Shown here: in pieces, positions 1 to 12,625 of the stretch
Position numbering within the stretch: position 1 is the stretch's first letter
Layout: every line of letters begins with the position of its first letter
Assembly (NCBI GenBank): GCA_017163975.1
Contig: JAFFSR010000227.1
Location: 744,001-808,000 of the forward strand
DNA: 64,000 nucleotides
Direction of reading: 5' to 3'
Source of the DNA: Anastatus disparis
Taxonomy: Eukaryota > Arthropoda > Insecta > Hymenoptera > Eupelmidae
The notes under the pieces: generated by a model
Database searches by the model: none
What the model was told of the DNA's origin: nothing
What the model saw: the letters and a program-made list of their open reading frames with translations, nothing else
Translations under genes and position numbers: made by a program

Positions 1-1471
1 AATTTAAAAGCAAAAATTAAAAATATTTTGTTTCACTTTTAAAATGAAGTTGTAAATTTTGCAAGTTAAATCTTATAAAGAAATTTGAAAGTAGAAATCT
101 TGAGCTTTTAGAAACACTATTAAAAAAATTTTCTATATTTATATAATAATTATTTTTTTTCCTTTAATATATTCAACTTTTAAATAAACTACCTTAAAGC
201 TTTGAGAAAATACAGCAACGACAGAAGATAACAAAATGAAAATTCGAAACATTTTTAACGATTAATGATGTCCCTGAAAATTAAAATAACGTTACATTAA
301 TATTTTCTATTAAAATACTATATATTTAATTAGATATACATCAAAAAGATATAACATATTTCATATTATAATAGTTTACTTACCCGAACATGAAAGAAAT
401 TACAAAAATAGGTTGTCTCTCAACGATGACATGAAAATGTGCCGAAAATCAAAAAATTACAACGTTATAAATGCGACGATATGCTTGATAAATAATGAAA
501 AAATAATATTTGTATGCTCATATTGAAGAAAAAATTTAATGACGAAATAGACAATATTTCGTCATTGTAATATTTTGCGACGTTATTTTCCCTTATAGTT
601 ATGTAAACGTAACCAATTTTCTTATGAATTTTCATTAATAGTTACACAATAAAATTATACAATTAATTACTAATCGTTATACGAAACTAATATTTAAATA
701 AAAAAAAATTAGTCTGAGATCAATAGTTGATTGGTCACGGTGATAAATATTGCTTTATCACTAAGAAATTCGTACCTTTTATTGAATGTTGAAGTCTGTA
801 AATGATAAGAAATTGACGTAAAGTTACGGTTGATTTGTGGATACAATACACGAGAAGATTTTTAAAAAATATTTTTTACTCTTTTAGTAGTGACATTCTA
901 AACACATTATATTGAAATTCTAGTATCGATAAATAATTACTTAATTTACAAATTATAAATGATTGTTTTATAATGAATAAATAAATTTTGAATAAAATAC
1001 GTCATTTTAATCAAAAACTTATCTGCTTTTCAATCTCATGCTTATAAAAAAATTAAAACATAATGGCACTTAGCTTTCAAACTACGTAAAAATTTTAAGA
1101 GATGCATACCTATTATAGAAAATTATATTTTTTGTAACATATTTTTAAAGTTAATTTTATTGATCGTTGATAAAAACTTAATTAATAATGTTTTAAAGTA
1201 CTGTTTATTTTAACTCAAAAGACTTGTTGTAATTGTCTTTTTTCCAAAATTCAACTATGTATTTCAATGTTTAAATTTAAAAAATAGCCAACTGTTTATT
1301 TGAACAAATTATTTCAAAATTTCCATTTGAAATGTTTGATAATAAGAAAGAAATTTGACTAATATCATTAAAAAAAATTTAACATGTTGCTCAAAAATGT
1401 ATACATTTACAAATCACAATAGTCATTTTTCCATTTTAAAATTATTTTAATAATATCAAATTTTTAATGTA
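1..1471. other. AT-rich, no gene seen
   Basis: No coding frame, splice pattern or repeat that I can support, except a short inverted ATATTTCGTCATT-like pair near 540-565. Confidence 0.5.
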
Positions 1472-1500
1472 CTAGCAATTTAAAGCGCGCTGCGCGCGCC
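1472..1500 (-). mobile_element. Helitron-like 3' terminus
   Basis: Read on the minus strand, a GC palindrome (GCGCGCAGCGCGC, 1485-1497) is followed 9 nt later by CTAG and then T. This is the layout of a Helitron 3' end: a short hairpin about 10 nt before CTRR, inserted before a host T. The element body would extend to higher coordinates; its 5' TC end was not identified. No Rep/helicase coding is visible, so it would be a non-autonomous or truncated copy. Confidence 0.5.
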
Positions 1501-1688
1501 TTGTTTTATTTGTTTATTAGTTAACATAATTCATTGAAATTTCATAATTTTATTCAAAATTTCAAATTTTCGTCACTTTTTTTATTTTAACCAATCAAAA
1601 CTGTCTTATCGTGATGACAGAATTTATCCATCACTTTTTTAAAAGAGGATCTTAATTTACCAACTTGAAATAAAATACTGATTATTTT

Positions 1689-1837
1689 CACATACAGACT
1701 TTTCACGTAAACTTTATGCATAAATTTATTATACATTTATTCTGTATTCATTAATTTGAAATTAAAAAAAAATATTAAAATTTTTTTTAACATGTACAAA
1801 ATATATGTGTGAAGTTCATGTGTAAAGTCTGTATGCG
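1689..1837. repeat. Inverted repeat with about 26-bp arms
   Basis: CACATACAGACTTTTCACGT at 1689 is mirrored by the sequence ending AAAGTCTGTATGCG at 1837 with a few mismatches. It may be a small MITE or part of the putative Helitron insertion to its left. The short open frame at 1850-2044 beside it shows no recognisable domain. Confidence 0.45.
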
Positions 1838-2927
1838 CACAAAATTAGTATGTTTGTGGGGCAATTTGACCAACAATTCGATGGAGAGCGACATTGGTTC
1901 AATTGGTTACAAATAGCAGATAACATACTATTGGTCATATTCATGAGATCACAAAATCAAATGCATTTGAAGTTTTATTATTTTGTTGAGATTCAAACAA
2001 CTTTGTTTCTGCACAACCTTTTGATATTACGCTTACGATATTAATCTATAAAATCTATTAAAGGTTTTCGGAAAATGTTCGACAATCAGAAAAAGATAAG
2101 CTAAATAAATTAAGCATTGTTTACGCTTTTGGTCGTGTAACAACTGAATAAAGAATGAACCATTATAAGGCACCTATAATAAGCTTGTAATATGTTTGAA
2201 CAAATATAGATTGAGCTGTTAACACAATGTAAGTGTTGAAAAAATACTTTAAAAAACATAATTTTAAATATCCCAACTAAAGGAAAAAGAATTTAATTTG
2301 TATACATATAGAGTAATCTTAGAAAATTTCTGAACAACATTAATTATAAAAAGTATTTAATTTAATATTAATTTTCAGAAAATAACGTTATAACACAGAT
2401 ACAAAATTTTTTCTTATCGAGGAATGGATTCAAAATAAAAACACTGAATTAAATAAAAAAATTATGATTCTTCTCGGACAAAAATTGATTAAGTTTTTAA
2501 GTTGTAAATACTTATTACACACGTACCATACCAAAATATTTTATGAGTGTATTTTTATTCTGACTATCTAAAAACTTTTTAAAGACTTTGATGTGTGCTT
2601 TCTTTAAAGTAATTATACAACGAATTTTATGAATTCTAATCCTAAAATATTATGCAAGCAAACAATATTATAAATACAATTTAAAGCACCGTATACAGCA
2701 AGTACTAAATTAAAATTTCAAAACTGAATTTAATTTCCAGATCTAGCTTTTCCTGGATCTTGGAAATAATCTCCCATTAATGGTATGTTAAACCTCTGAT
2801 AAATCATTATGTCAACTTAATAAGCACAGCTCTCAACTTTTAATCTTCTAGATTTCTATAATTAAAAATTTTGCTACTGTTGTAAATATTCTGTTTAATC
2901 AACAAATATAAGAATAAAAATATTATA

Positions 2928-4193
2928 AGGTAAAACACCCAAAAGTAAGATATTGCAAAAAATGACACTAATAGTAGGACATGAAAGAAAAGCAGTAATT
3001 TTTAGCAGTAAAATAATACCAAAAAATATTCATTTAAATATTTATAGATTCTATGTACTCTCATTAAAACGAATGTTTGAGTCATTTTTAAACACCGTTT
3101 TACTGAAAAATTAAAAAAAATGATTATGCAAAGCGTGTATTCCGGTTGTAAATTACTTCTTAAATTTTCAAATTTTTATGTAAAATTGCAATGTCGTTTT
3201 TGCTTAATTATAGATATAACTCATATGTAACCTACATAAAATAACTAGTTGTATCGAATCTGATTACATTTATGAGTATTATTTTATATTTTATTATGGT
3301 TGAAATAATTCTTTTTTTTATTATTTCATGTGTCTTAGTATACCTTCAAATTTTTATTAGAGTTCCCGAAAGTAAGACAGAGCGCAATATCTGTCCAACA
3401 ACAGCTGACTAAGTGACCGAGAAGTAGGATGTAGTTTATTTAATCATTTATTATTGAAAATAAAAGCCATTATTGACAAAAGTTTATATCGTTTAAGTGC
3501 CAACAGAGATAAAAAGTTTCTCTGTGTGTAAATCGATATCGATTGTGACTTTCAACATTCAAGAAATACGATTTTCGTAGGTAACCTTAAAACTAAATAT
3601 TTAACTGTCTCGTATTGTTATTAACCTAAGGCAACTTTTTATATGTTACTAAAATTTATAAAACATAGCATATTTATAGCATTTATTATAGATAGATTTT
3701 ATTTTTGAAGAAAAAATAAATGCTTTACAAATAAAGAAAAAAATTAAACAAGAAAAATTATAATCAGTAATAAATTTTAGTGCATGCAATTGAACTTTCA
3801 TTCATTTTTATTAACTTTGCTTTCTTATATTAATTATAAAAAATTTTGATATTGTTAGAATGTTTAGAACTTTGTAACTGTCCAATAAATTATATTGTTT
3901 AAGGTTATGTGTAAACGAATTTATATAGTCCTACTTTTGGTCTAAGTGCTGTCTTAGTTTTGGGTTTAGTAAAATTTGCTGTCCTACAATTAGGGATTCT
4001 TACTCATGTGAAAATAAGACGATAATTTAAAATTTTTTAATGTAAATCGGTTCATTTTTCTTTTTACATACTTTAAAATATCTAATTATCCAATTGAGAT
4101 AATTTTATTTTGCAAACACCCATGGCATATCAATAAAAATCAAGTATATATACTTATACTGCCGTAACTGTCCTACAATTGGGTGTTTTACCT
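2928..4193. mobile_element. 1.27-kb TIR element, non-autonomous
   Basis: The ends AGGTAAAACACCCAA and TTGGGTGTTTTACCT are perfect inverted repeats flanked by TA on both sides. Motifs such as GTCCTACAATT recur inside near the right end (about 3983 and 4169), and AGTAGGAC lies near the left end. The length and TA target fit a degraded Tc1/mariner-like element, but no transposase frame is left. Confidence 0.6.
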
Positions 4194-4564
4194 TACTATG
4201 AGTTTTGAAGTAAAAATAAGAAAAAAACGGTGAAATTAAACTAAAAAAATTGATTTTTACAAGTTAAATGCATGTATATTTGAGATTCGTAAAATCTAAC
4301 ACTGAACTAGATTTAAATTAGGTGAAAAAACGAAATCGAAAAAAAAAAAGTTTTTAATTCGCTATAGATAATAATAAACACAAATTTTTATGGTAATAAA
4401 AACTGGTTGAATGAAAGATTTTAATTAGCTTATTTTTATAATTTATAAACGTTAATCAATATGAATTTGAAATATAGTTAGAGACTTTTTGAAGAAACAT
4501 TTTGATTATTATTAAATTATGTAAAATTAGGAAAATTCTTTATGTAAATTTCATAAGATGCTAA

Positions 4565-5229
4565 CAAGGAGATTGTTTCACCTTCGGGTCACCGTTTTTG
4601 CTCAAATTTTGGAAATATTTTCTAGATGCTGAAATATGAAGAAAGCCAAAATTTTAGAGGCCAACGCTCAATATTTCCCTAGTTACAGGCCATTGAAGAA
4701 AATCACTAAAAAAGTTACTAGATTTTCAAACGCTTATAGTTTCTCAGAATTATTAGCTAGAAGCTTAAACCTTATTTTAAATGAAAGCTGAGCTCCAATC
4801 CTTTCGAGATAGCACCTATACCATCTCAAAATATTATTTTTTCCCAAAGTTAGAGCGTAATAAAAATGGGACCTGAATTTTAGCTTTTATTATTAATTAA
4901 TGTTTTAAACAAAAAATTCAGGTCCCATTTTTATTACGCTCTAACTTTGGGAAAAAATAATATTTTGAGATGGTATAGGTGCTATCTCGAAAGGATTGGA
5001 GCTCAGCTTTCATTTAAAATAAGGTTTAAGCTTCTAGCTAATAATTCTGAGAAACTATAAGCGTTTGAAAATCTAGTAACTTTTTTAGTGATTTTCTTCA
5101 ATGGCCTGTAACTAGGGAAATATTGAGCATTGGCCTCTAAAATTTTGGCTTTCTTCATATTTCTGCATCTAGAAAATATTTCTGAAATTTGAGCAAAAAC
5201 GGTGACCCGAAGGTGAAACACTCTCCTTG
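4565..5229. mobile_element. Fold-back element, near-identical 317-bp arms
   Basis: Starts CAAGGAG and ends CTCCTTG, flanked by the trinucleotide TAA on both sides (4562-4564 and 5230-5232). The arms (about 4565-4881 and 4913-5229) differ at only about five positions and enclose a loop of about 31 bp. The small open frame on the minus strand at 5003-5257 is mirrored in the left arm and reflects this palindrome; it is not taken as a gene. Superfamily is uncertain: 3-bp TNA target duplications suggest PIF/Harbinger or CMC-type elements. Confidence 0.8.
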
Positions 5230-7337
5230 TAAGTGCCAAATTAAAGTTTATTCGCATTAAATTAAAATTTTTAAATTTATTTCTATGAAGGGTTAAAATA
5301 ACTTAAAGAGAAAATTAGTTTACTTTATAAATTTTTATTTGATCAAGTCTCTTACATTAATATATTTCATTAATCCATTGTTAAGAGTTCCATTGCTTGG
5401 TTTGTATTAATTTTATATAAATCCCTTTAAATTATTCTTCAATCATTATATTGAATTCTTTCTATCAACAATAAGTATTTAACCCATTTTAGTAATTGAT
5501 GATAACCCACTATAATAAATATTACTTACTATTGGAAGTTTTCTAAAACTATTGTCTTTTACATTTAGTTTTTTATAAAATTGAAACTAATAAGACTATA
5601 ATACTGCTTTTTGTTCTACAAATATTTATAATTATTCCAACTTCAAGTATTACCAATTCGCATGACGCGACGCATAAAAATATATTATTTTATGGAATAT
5701 AATTTTTTTTATTTGGACATAAAATAATTACGTATTTGAGACACGTTTTTCAACAGAATGATAAAATAATGAAATTATTTAAGTAAATGTAAAAAACTAT
5801 TAATAAAAATAAATCAAAAATTCTTTTATTAGTTGATGTCACTATTTATCTATTTTTGAAAATAAAAATACAATTACAAAGACATAATTTGTAAATCAAC
5901 ACCAAACTTTTACTTTCCTACATTAAAAATTTATATTATTTTAAATTTTCATTCTATCACTTCATGTACTTTTTAAATAAAATGTTAAAATTTTTTTTTT
6001 CATTAATGTTTGCAATTATATAAAATAAATATTCATAATCAACGAGACTAAAACAAAACTAGCATAATCAACACATTGTTTAATTTCTTTAACAGATAAA
6101 AGAAATCTTTGCTAGAATATACATCACGTTTAAATCTTATAAAGAAAGAAATAATCAAAACATACACATGTGTCAGTTCTATGAAAAAAGCAAGTGAGAA
6201 TTTTTTTCATTTTATTTTGCTTGAATAAATATAAGAAATAAGAAATTAAACAACTAATTAATATGTATTATGGACAATATTTAATATAGAATTCTATAAC
6301 TACAATAGAAGACAACTGAAGTGATTTTTTTGAACATATCGAAGAATAATAACCTGAATCAACTTGAAAAAATTTAAGTGAAAATATTGTTAAAGAATAA
6401 TAATTCTTTAATTTATTACAAATAGCTCTTAAAATATTTTCGGAATTTTAAATTGTTTTAAAAATAAATATTTAGTTCTTGTGGGTTAAATAGTTTAATG
6501 AATTCGCCAAATTGAATATAAAGCTGTTTCAATACATTTTCAAGCCGTATTTTACATTTTTTCATAATGTTAATCTAAATTTTTTTTAACAAAATAAGCT
6601 TTAATTTCATGAATTAAATAACAGAAGATCCAAAAGTAAAAACAGTTGCAACTGATTCCGAAATTCAAAATAACTTGACTCAGATCGGCATTAAAAATTA
6701 TTCGATATTAAATTGAATACAATAGCTTTGTGACTATCAATTTAAAATACTGTGTAATAACAGCGCGATCTGATTGTCAATAGCTTTCAAGAATTCTAAT
6801 ATATTCGTGTATTTTTTCGAATTTTCACAATGCTTTTTAAATTTTGTGCAAACTTTTATCAAACATTGTCATTTACTTCTCCGAGATAGGGAGGATGTGG
6901 GTATTACAGCGAAATCGACGTATGATGAACTTTGAACTTATGAATTAAAGCTTTAGATGAAGAAAACTTATCACTTTCATTTTTAATAAAATATTTCAAC
7001 ATTAATATATTATAAAAAAATTAATCTAGTATTAATAATAAAATTAAAAATAAGAAAAAACGAATTTAAAATAAAGTAGATTTGCAGATATTACTGCAGC
7101 CGTGTATCTAATGCTGCGTGCCAGTTACTAATGAAGCTTCACTTAATTTTTTCACTTTTTTTTCATTATTTCTTAACTAAAACTTAAAACTATTTAATAT
7201 ATTTTAGGATTTCTCAGCTCGTTTTGACACTTTTACATATTCCGTTTGAAAAGTCGAGGTTCGGTTAACCACGTGTTATAATAATAAAAGGATGTCGCAG
7301 TAATTTATATTTTGTAATTTTAATGACGCATAATACT
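5230..7337. other. AT-rich intergenic sequence
   Basis: No gene recognised. A weakly matching inverted pair (around GGAGGATGTGGGTATTAC at 6890 and ATTATCCACATCTACCC at 7896) may be the remains of a transposon that spans the SINE at 7338. Confidence 0.4.
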
Positions 7338-7521
7338 TTTTTTTTTTTTTTTAACGTCGCTATATTTATGCTATGCTATTTTTGCTATGCTAATCAGCGA
7401 CGGAGCTCGTAAGTGTGTTTGTTACGTACAGTGGTGCTTGTATCAATCGGCCGAGAGCGGGATTCGAACTCGGAACCTCGAGGTTACGAATCCAACGCTC
7501 TACCGAATCAGCCAGACTCCA
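7338..7521 (-). mobile_element. tRNA-derived SINE, family 1, copy 1
   Basis: Minus-strand element: tRNA-like head with an A-box region (GGCTGATTCGGTAGAGCG) and B box (AGTTCGAATCCCG), then a body ending ATAGCGACGTTAA and an A-tail (poly-T on +). The 12-bp target duplication ACGCATAATACT is exact at 7326-7337 and 7522-7533, which marks a recent retroposition. Open frames crossing it are by-products. Confidence 0.88.
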
Positions 7522-8482
7522 ACGCATAATACTAAGGTGTAAAATTAAAATGTTAAATATGTGGCAAGTGAAATTTCTAAAAAATATATGGTGGTCAAAG
7601 ATCAATTTTATTTAATAATGATCTTATTTTACATAAAAAAGAATAAAAACAGAAAATATTGTCAATTTGACAATTTGATCGCGATTTTATGAAATTTATC
7701 AAGATTTTAAAACAGTTCAATTTCAAATAACCAATATTAAATATTTTTAGATTTTTTTGTGAGATATATTTTTTAACATATTGAATAATACTTATGATAT
7801 TTGATTATACATTCAAATATTATTTATGAATTCGGAAAAAATTATTTTCGCAAATTTTATATGAAAAAACAGTAACTGGCACCTCCGTAACATTATCCAC
7901 ATCTACCCTATAGGCTTCAAACTATCATTGTAAACTTCAGATCATATCTTTTAGAAAATTTTATTATAATAAGTTGATATCAGTAGAAATTCTTATTCAT
8001 ATTTTTATAAAATAAATTTGAAAGTTAGAAATATAATTTGGATAAGTATTCGCTTGTATACCTAACTTCATATTTAAAAAACAAATAAACCAATTTTGAT
8101 GTAACATGACTTATTTTTTTCAAGATTATAACTAAATTATATAACATTATACCAGATTCCAGATAATTCCAAATTTTTTTCGTACTTTAAGTATTTGCAT
8201 TACAATATAGGTCTGGAATTCAAAAAAATTTCACGAAGTTTGATTATTTGCTATTCATAGATGCGGGTATGTTAATAACAAGGAAAAGATTCTAGAGATT
8301 TGTATTTGTAGTGCGTGCGTTTCTGCTTGCAATTTCAAATTAATATACTAGACACTGACGCTCAAGAAAATTTGGCCACCTAAGAAAAAATCATAGAAAA
8401 TTAAGTCATATCTTAGCGAAAAATGTATGAATCTGAAAAATTTCTTTGGGATTTCAAATTTTACAATAAAAACCATCAGAAG

Positions 8483-8620
8483 TTAAAATACGAATAAAGA
8501 ATTTTTTTTTTCCTCACATATTTTTGTAGGGCTAAAATTTTAAAAATGAAGAAAATACAAAAAAAATAGCCCTACGAAAATATGGGAGAAAAAAACAATA
8601 TTTTTTATTCGTATTTTAAT
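8483..8620. repeat. Inverted repeat with about 53-bp arms
   Basis: The left arm, running from TTAAAATACGAATAAAGAAT to TTGTAGGGCTA (8483-8535), is mirrored at 8567-8620 with a few mismatches and a loop of about 31 bp. It is probably the centre of a decayed fold-back transposon; its outer ends were not found. Confidence 0.6.
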
Positions 8621-8869
8621 TTAAAAATTGGGCTCCTTACTAAAAAATACAACTCTTTTCTCTCTGAAGTTTTTTTTTCTAAGGCATGCTTTCGAAATAT
8701 CAGCTGTTGAAAAAAATGCATTTTGTTCACGTAAATGAGCTCTTTTAAAAATAGACATAACGTAGTTTTTAACCTCTCATTTTTAAGTAAAGTATTGTAG
8801 TTTTTACCTCTTTTTTGAATTTTTAATTTCCGACAATTTTTGACAAAATAGCACAAATTTTAAAATGGA

Positions 8870-9075
8870 GGAAATAGTACATTATCTAACGGGTGTGTAA
8901 AAGCTTTATTTACGAAACGAGAAGTTTACAGCCAAGGCCGAAGGCGAAGGCTGTAACGAGTTTCGTAAAAAAGCCTTTGCACACTTGTTCCATAATGTAT
9001 TTTATCCCACGATAGCCGAATAATTATATTAAAGTTATGATTTTGAGGTTAGAGTGGTATAAAATATTGTATGAT
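8870..9075. repeat. Double-hairpin dispersed repeat, copy A
   Basis: Begins AATAGTACATTAT. Stem I is 8878-8918 paired with about 8961-9002, around a conserved core (ACGAAACGAGAAG...GCCGAAGGCG...AACGAGTTTCGT). Stem II pairs TTTTATCCCAC (9000-9010) with GTGGTATAAAA (9054-9064), around a loop containing GATTTTGAGGTTAGA. Homologous to copy B at 58751-58950 in the core and loops, while the stems differ in a pair-preserving way. No coding potential is evident. See findings. Confidence 0.75.
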
Positions 9076-10796
9076 ATTCGTGGTATAAGAGGTCTATCTC
9101 ACGACGTGAATCATCACCCTTGCTTCGCACAGGCATTAATACGCATCGTGCTATAATAGGCCATTTATGCCATTAGTATTATAATATACTATTACATATA
9201 CATATTAGAGCACACTTTTCAAATTTTTTTATTATAACTTTTCTGTTAGTGAAGTACAAGTTAGTAGAGGGGGTACACTTTACGCGCAGTGTGGTGAAAA
9301 ATTATGACTTTCTATCCAAAGAGGTAGAATTTTTTTCTTTATTTTTTTTTTGTTAAATGTATATCATTTTCGAGTAATGGTAATTTTTTATAAAAACAGC
9401 TATAACATAACAAAAAATCGATTTAAAATAAATTTCACTTTTCAAACAGCTTTAAGTTTTTTTTAAATACTTTTATTTCCGGCTACTATACAAACAGTCA
9501 AAGTTGCACCGAAAATTTTTCAAAATTTCAGTAATTTAAGCATGCGCAGAAAAGACTATAAGTATCGCAAAAAAATTTTGTCCATAATTTTTTGAAAGGG
9601 TACTACAAAAGCTTTCAAACGAGAAGTATAAAAATCTTTTCCTAAAATATAAAATTTTATAAATTTTAATATTTTCTTTCAGGTGAGCTTAAACTTTTAA
9701 GCGGCCGTGTATATAAGAAACAGAACACTTTGAGATGGCTCATTTTTTCTTTAGAGGTCTAAGGAGGAGGAACTTCGAAACAGTAAAAGTGTTAATAATA
9801 TATATATTGTATATAATAATTTATAGTTAAATAGACTGCTAAATCGTGTATGATTGTCAATACGTCATATATAATGATATTGATTATAAGTAAAATATTT
9901 TTAGTTAAGTTTTGTGAAATTCTTTTAAGAAATTATCATTTTTCTTTTAATTTTAGAATATTAGACCATCTGTGTTGGAATTGAAGTACGTGTCAGTGAT
10001 ATAAATCTAAAGTTTTGGGAAAAATTCAGATGAATTTATTTGTAACCAATTTTCATTAAAACATATAAAAGAATGTTATTCATTTGCATACATATCTCTT
10101 AACTAAGGGTCTCTCAACTGATTTGGTAATTATTATTTAATTAAAAATATAAATAAGAACTATTTGCATGGCCGAATCTTAAAGAAATGGATTACATGAA
10201 AAGACATTCTATACGTAACAATTTTACAATATTTTAACTGTGGAACTTTGTACCATAATTACTATATACATGGTACAATGTCAATATTCATGATGATTAA
10301 TATATACATAGAAAAATTAACTGTTTTGCACGTAGAATGTTTCTTGTATATGTAGTAATTTTTACCATACATATTGTAATTTTTATGTAAAATTAAGTAT
10401 GTCCCATAACTTATGAATTAACATGAATTATAATAATTTTACCTATAGAATTTCTTTTCGTGTACCATTAAATTTCCTCTTATTCAACTTATCCATATTT
10501 TGGGTTAAACTAATCCATTTTAAATAGACAAATTTGAATTGTTTGTCTGTAAAACTGAATAAAATAACATAATCTTCATCATTAGAACATCATCTTCATC
10601 TACAGATTTTTTAAAATAAAACCTTAAAAGAACATTATTTGTGTGGGTTAGAATGAAAGTGACATAAGTCACATTGAAAAAAATATTAAGTTAACAGTAT
10701 ATTGAGATATTGTTAGCGTTGAATAAATTAATTTATTAATATGTTGTGCTTTCTTTGCTTTTAATATTGAAGAAGAAGAGCAAATAAGGTACAATA

Positions 10797-11006
10797 TTTT
10801 TTTTTTTTTTTTTTTTTTTTTAATAATAAACGGGCATTTTCTGCCCAATAGCAATTTACGTAAACAATTATAGACAATACAGTTGACGTATTATTTAACG
10901 TGGTGTCAGCCCACGGCAGAGACAGCGAAAAAGCGACCAGACGGGGAATCGATCCCGCGCCAACGGGAATACGAGTCACGCGCCTTAGCCACTACTCCAC
11001 TGAACT
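10797..11006 (-). mobile_element. tRNA-derived SINE, family 2
   Basis: Minus-strand head from about 11006: GGAGTAGTGGCTAAGGCGCG resembles an A box and GGGATCGATTCCCCG a B box. The body contains CTGCCGTGGGCTGACACCACG and TTGGGCAGAAAATGCCCG (a small hairpin), and ends in an A-tail (poly-T at about 10797-10822 on +). It is unlike family 1 outside the promoter boxes. No clear target duplication was found. Overlapping minus-strand open frames come from the poly-T and the element. Confidence 0.75.
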
Positions 11007-11256
11007 CTACTTTAGAAACTCTATTTTAGAAAATTTCTTTTTTTAATACTAAAAATAACTAGATACATAACTAAATTTTTTGTCAATGTAACTTATGCCA
11101 CTCTTATTTTAACCCACACACTTATTAAAATTGATTTAATTAAGTTTAAACTTTGCAATAGTTTTCCCAAAATCAATTAATGTATACCCCATTTTATTAG
11201 ATCTATATAATACTATATAACAAAAAAAAAATAGAAAAAATTTTTTTTCAATTCAG

Positions 11257-11470
11257 AGTGCGAAATTTCATTTTTCATGCCTACGTACAGTATGATTTAA
11301 TGAATTTAATCATTTTCACAAGATAATTTTGATTTTTAAAACATTTTCCTTATAAAACTATCATCAGAGTTTCATTCATATTCGTCTTCCAGAGATCGTA
11401 ATTTTCCCACGTCAATGTGTGGAATTTCATTTTTCATACCTACATATAGTGTAAAGTGACGAATTCAAAT
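11257..11470. repeat. Imperfect direct duplication
   Basis: The block GAAATTTCATTTTTCATGCC, continuing with CTACGTACAGT (about 11263-11293), recurs at about 11421-11451 as GGAATTTCATTTTTCATACC, continuing with CTACATATAGT. The two are about 160 bp apart and have diverged. Confidence 0.5.
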
Positions 11471-11766
11471 GCACAAATTAACTAAAAAAGTGAATTATAA
11501 CTTGATGAGTGTCGTGCATGAAAATTAATTCTTTTGTTCGACTATATTTCTTTGTCAACTGTCAAAGAAGAAATTTTTGAATAATTATTTATAATCAAAC
11601 TGATTATTATTCGCTTGAATATGATCGAATCATTTACTAGTTTTTTAAAATAAATTTTAGCAATATATACAAAAATAACAATCGAATAATAATATAAATA
11701 TTTATTTTTATTTCAACGATTTCGGGGGTCATAAAAGTCAATTTTTTATTATTGACAAGTTCACGA

Positions 11767-12281
11767 AAAAAGTGCTCTGTTCTTTTGACGAGATATATTC
11801 TTATGTATTTTTTATGTTGGATTCAAATCCGGTGTCAGATTAAAGGATTTTTCAGTAAATTTCGGAAAAAATACGATTTTGCCTGGTTTTATCAGAATCA
11901 GAAAAAAATATCGAAAATGATAAAAACTAATTTGACTTTAAATTTGAATTTTATAGTTCAACATATATCCAAAACTATAGCTTTATTTTTTTTTTATTTA
12001 CAAATTATTGACTTTAGCAAGGCTTTGAAAGATGTTGCAGCACCAACCGTTTATGCATCTGTAACTTTTGATGCGCTACTATAATATTTAATTGATCCTT
12101 GACTTTCAAATATTAAGTCAAATTAACTTTATTATTTTCCATTTTTTTCTAATTTTTATAAAACTATGCAAAATTTTGTTTCTTTGCGTTGTTTTTGAAA
12201 AACCATTGCGTGACCTTCAAGTTGCATTCAGCAATCATAAATAAGTATAGACTTATCTCGTCAAAAGTACACATCACTTTT
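11767..12281. mobile_element. About 515-bp TIR/fold-back element
   Basis: The ends mirror each other: TTCTTTTGACGAGAT near 11780 and ATCTCGTCAAAAGTA near 12262, with similarity running inward about 100 bp per arm. The 110-codon open frame at 11752-12084 lies inside this repeat and is lysine/phenylalanine-rich with no domain, so it is not called a gene. Confidence 0.55.
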
Positions 12282-12625
12282 GTTTGTTTGCCTAAGAAGT
12301 TGATTTTTTTTGCTTGTCACTCTTTTTAATTTTTAAAGGTCTAATAGAATATATAGGTATTTTTTGGAAAATATATTTTGCACAAATTTTTTCTTCATGA
12401 AAAAAGATTTTCAATTGTAAAATAAATATTTGTTAAAATATTATAGAAATAGAATTTTAATAATTAATAATCAAAATACAAGATATTTACAAATCGAAAT
12501 TAATTTACATATAATTTAAAAGTAATTTAAAAATTATTTATTTCAAGCATTAATCTTGTTGATGAGCACGTTTGTATTCACATACATAATCCAAGTGAAG
12601 CGGAAAGTTAGATTTCATTTTTAAT

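Noticed and set aside
7390..7615. Open frames on both strands near 7.4-7.6 kb
   Set aside because: They lie across SINE family 1 copy 1 and its flank; the tRNA-like head explains them.
10669..10979. Two minus-strand open frames containing long Lys runs
   Set aside because: The Lys run is the A-tail of SINE family 2.
11752..12084. 110-codon open frame
   Set aside because: It sits inside a TIR/fold-back repeat and has no recognisable domain.
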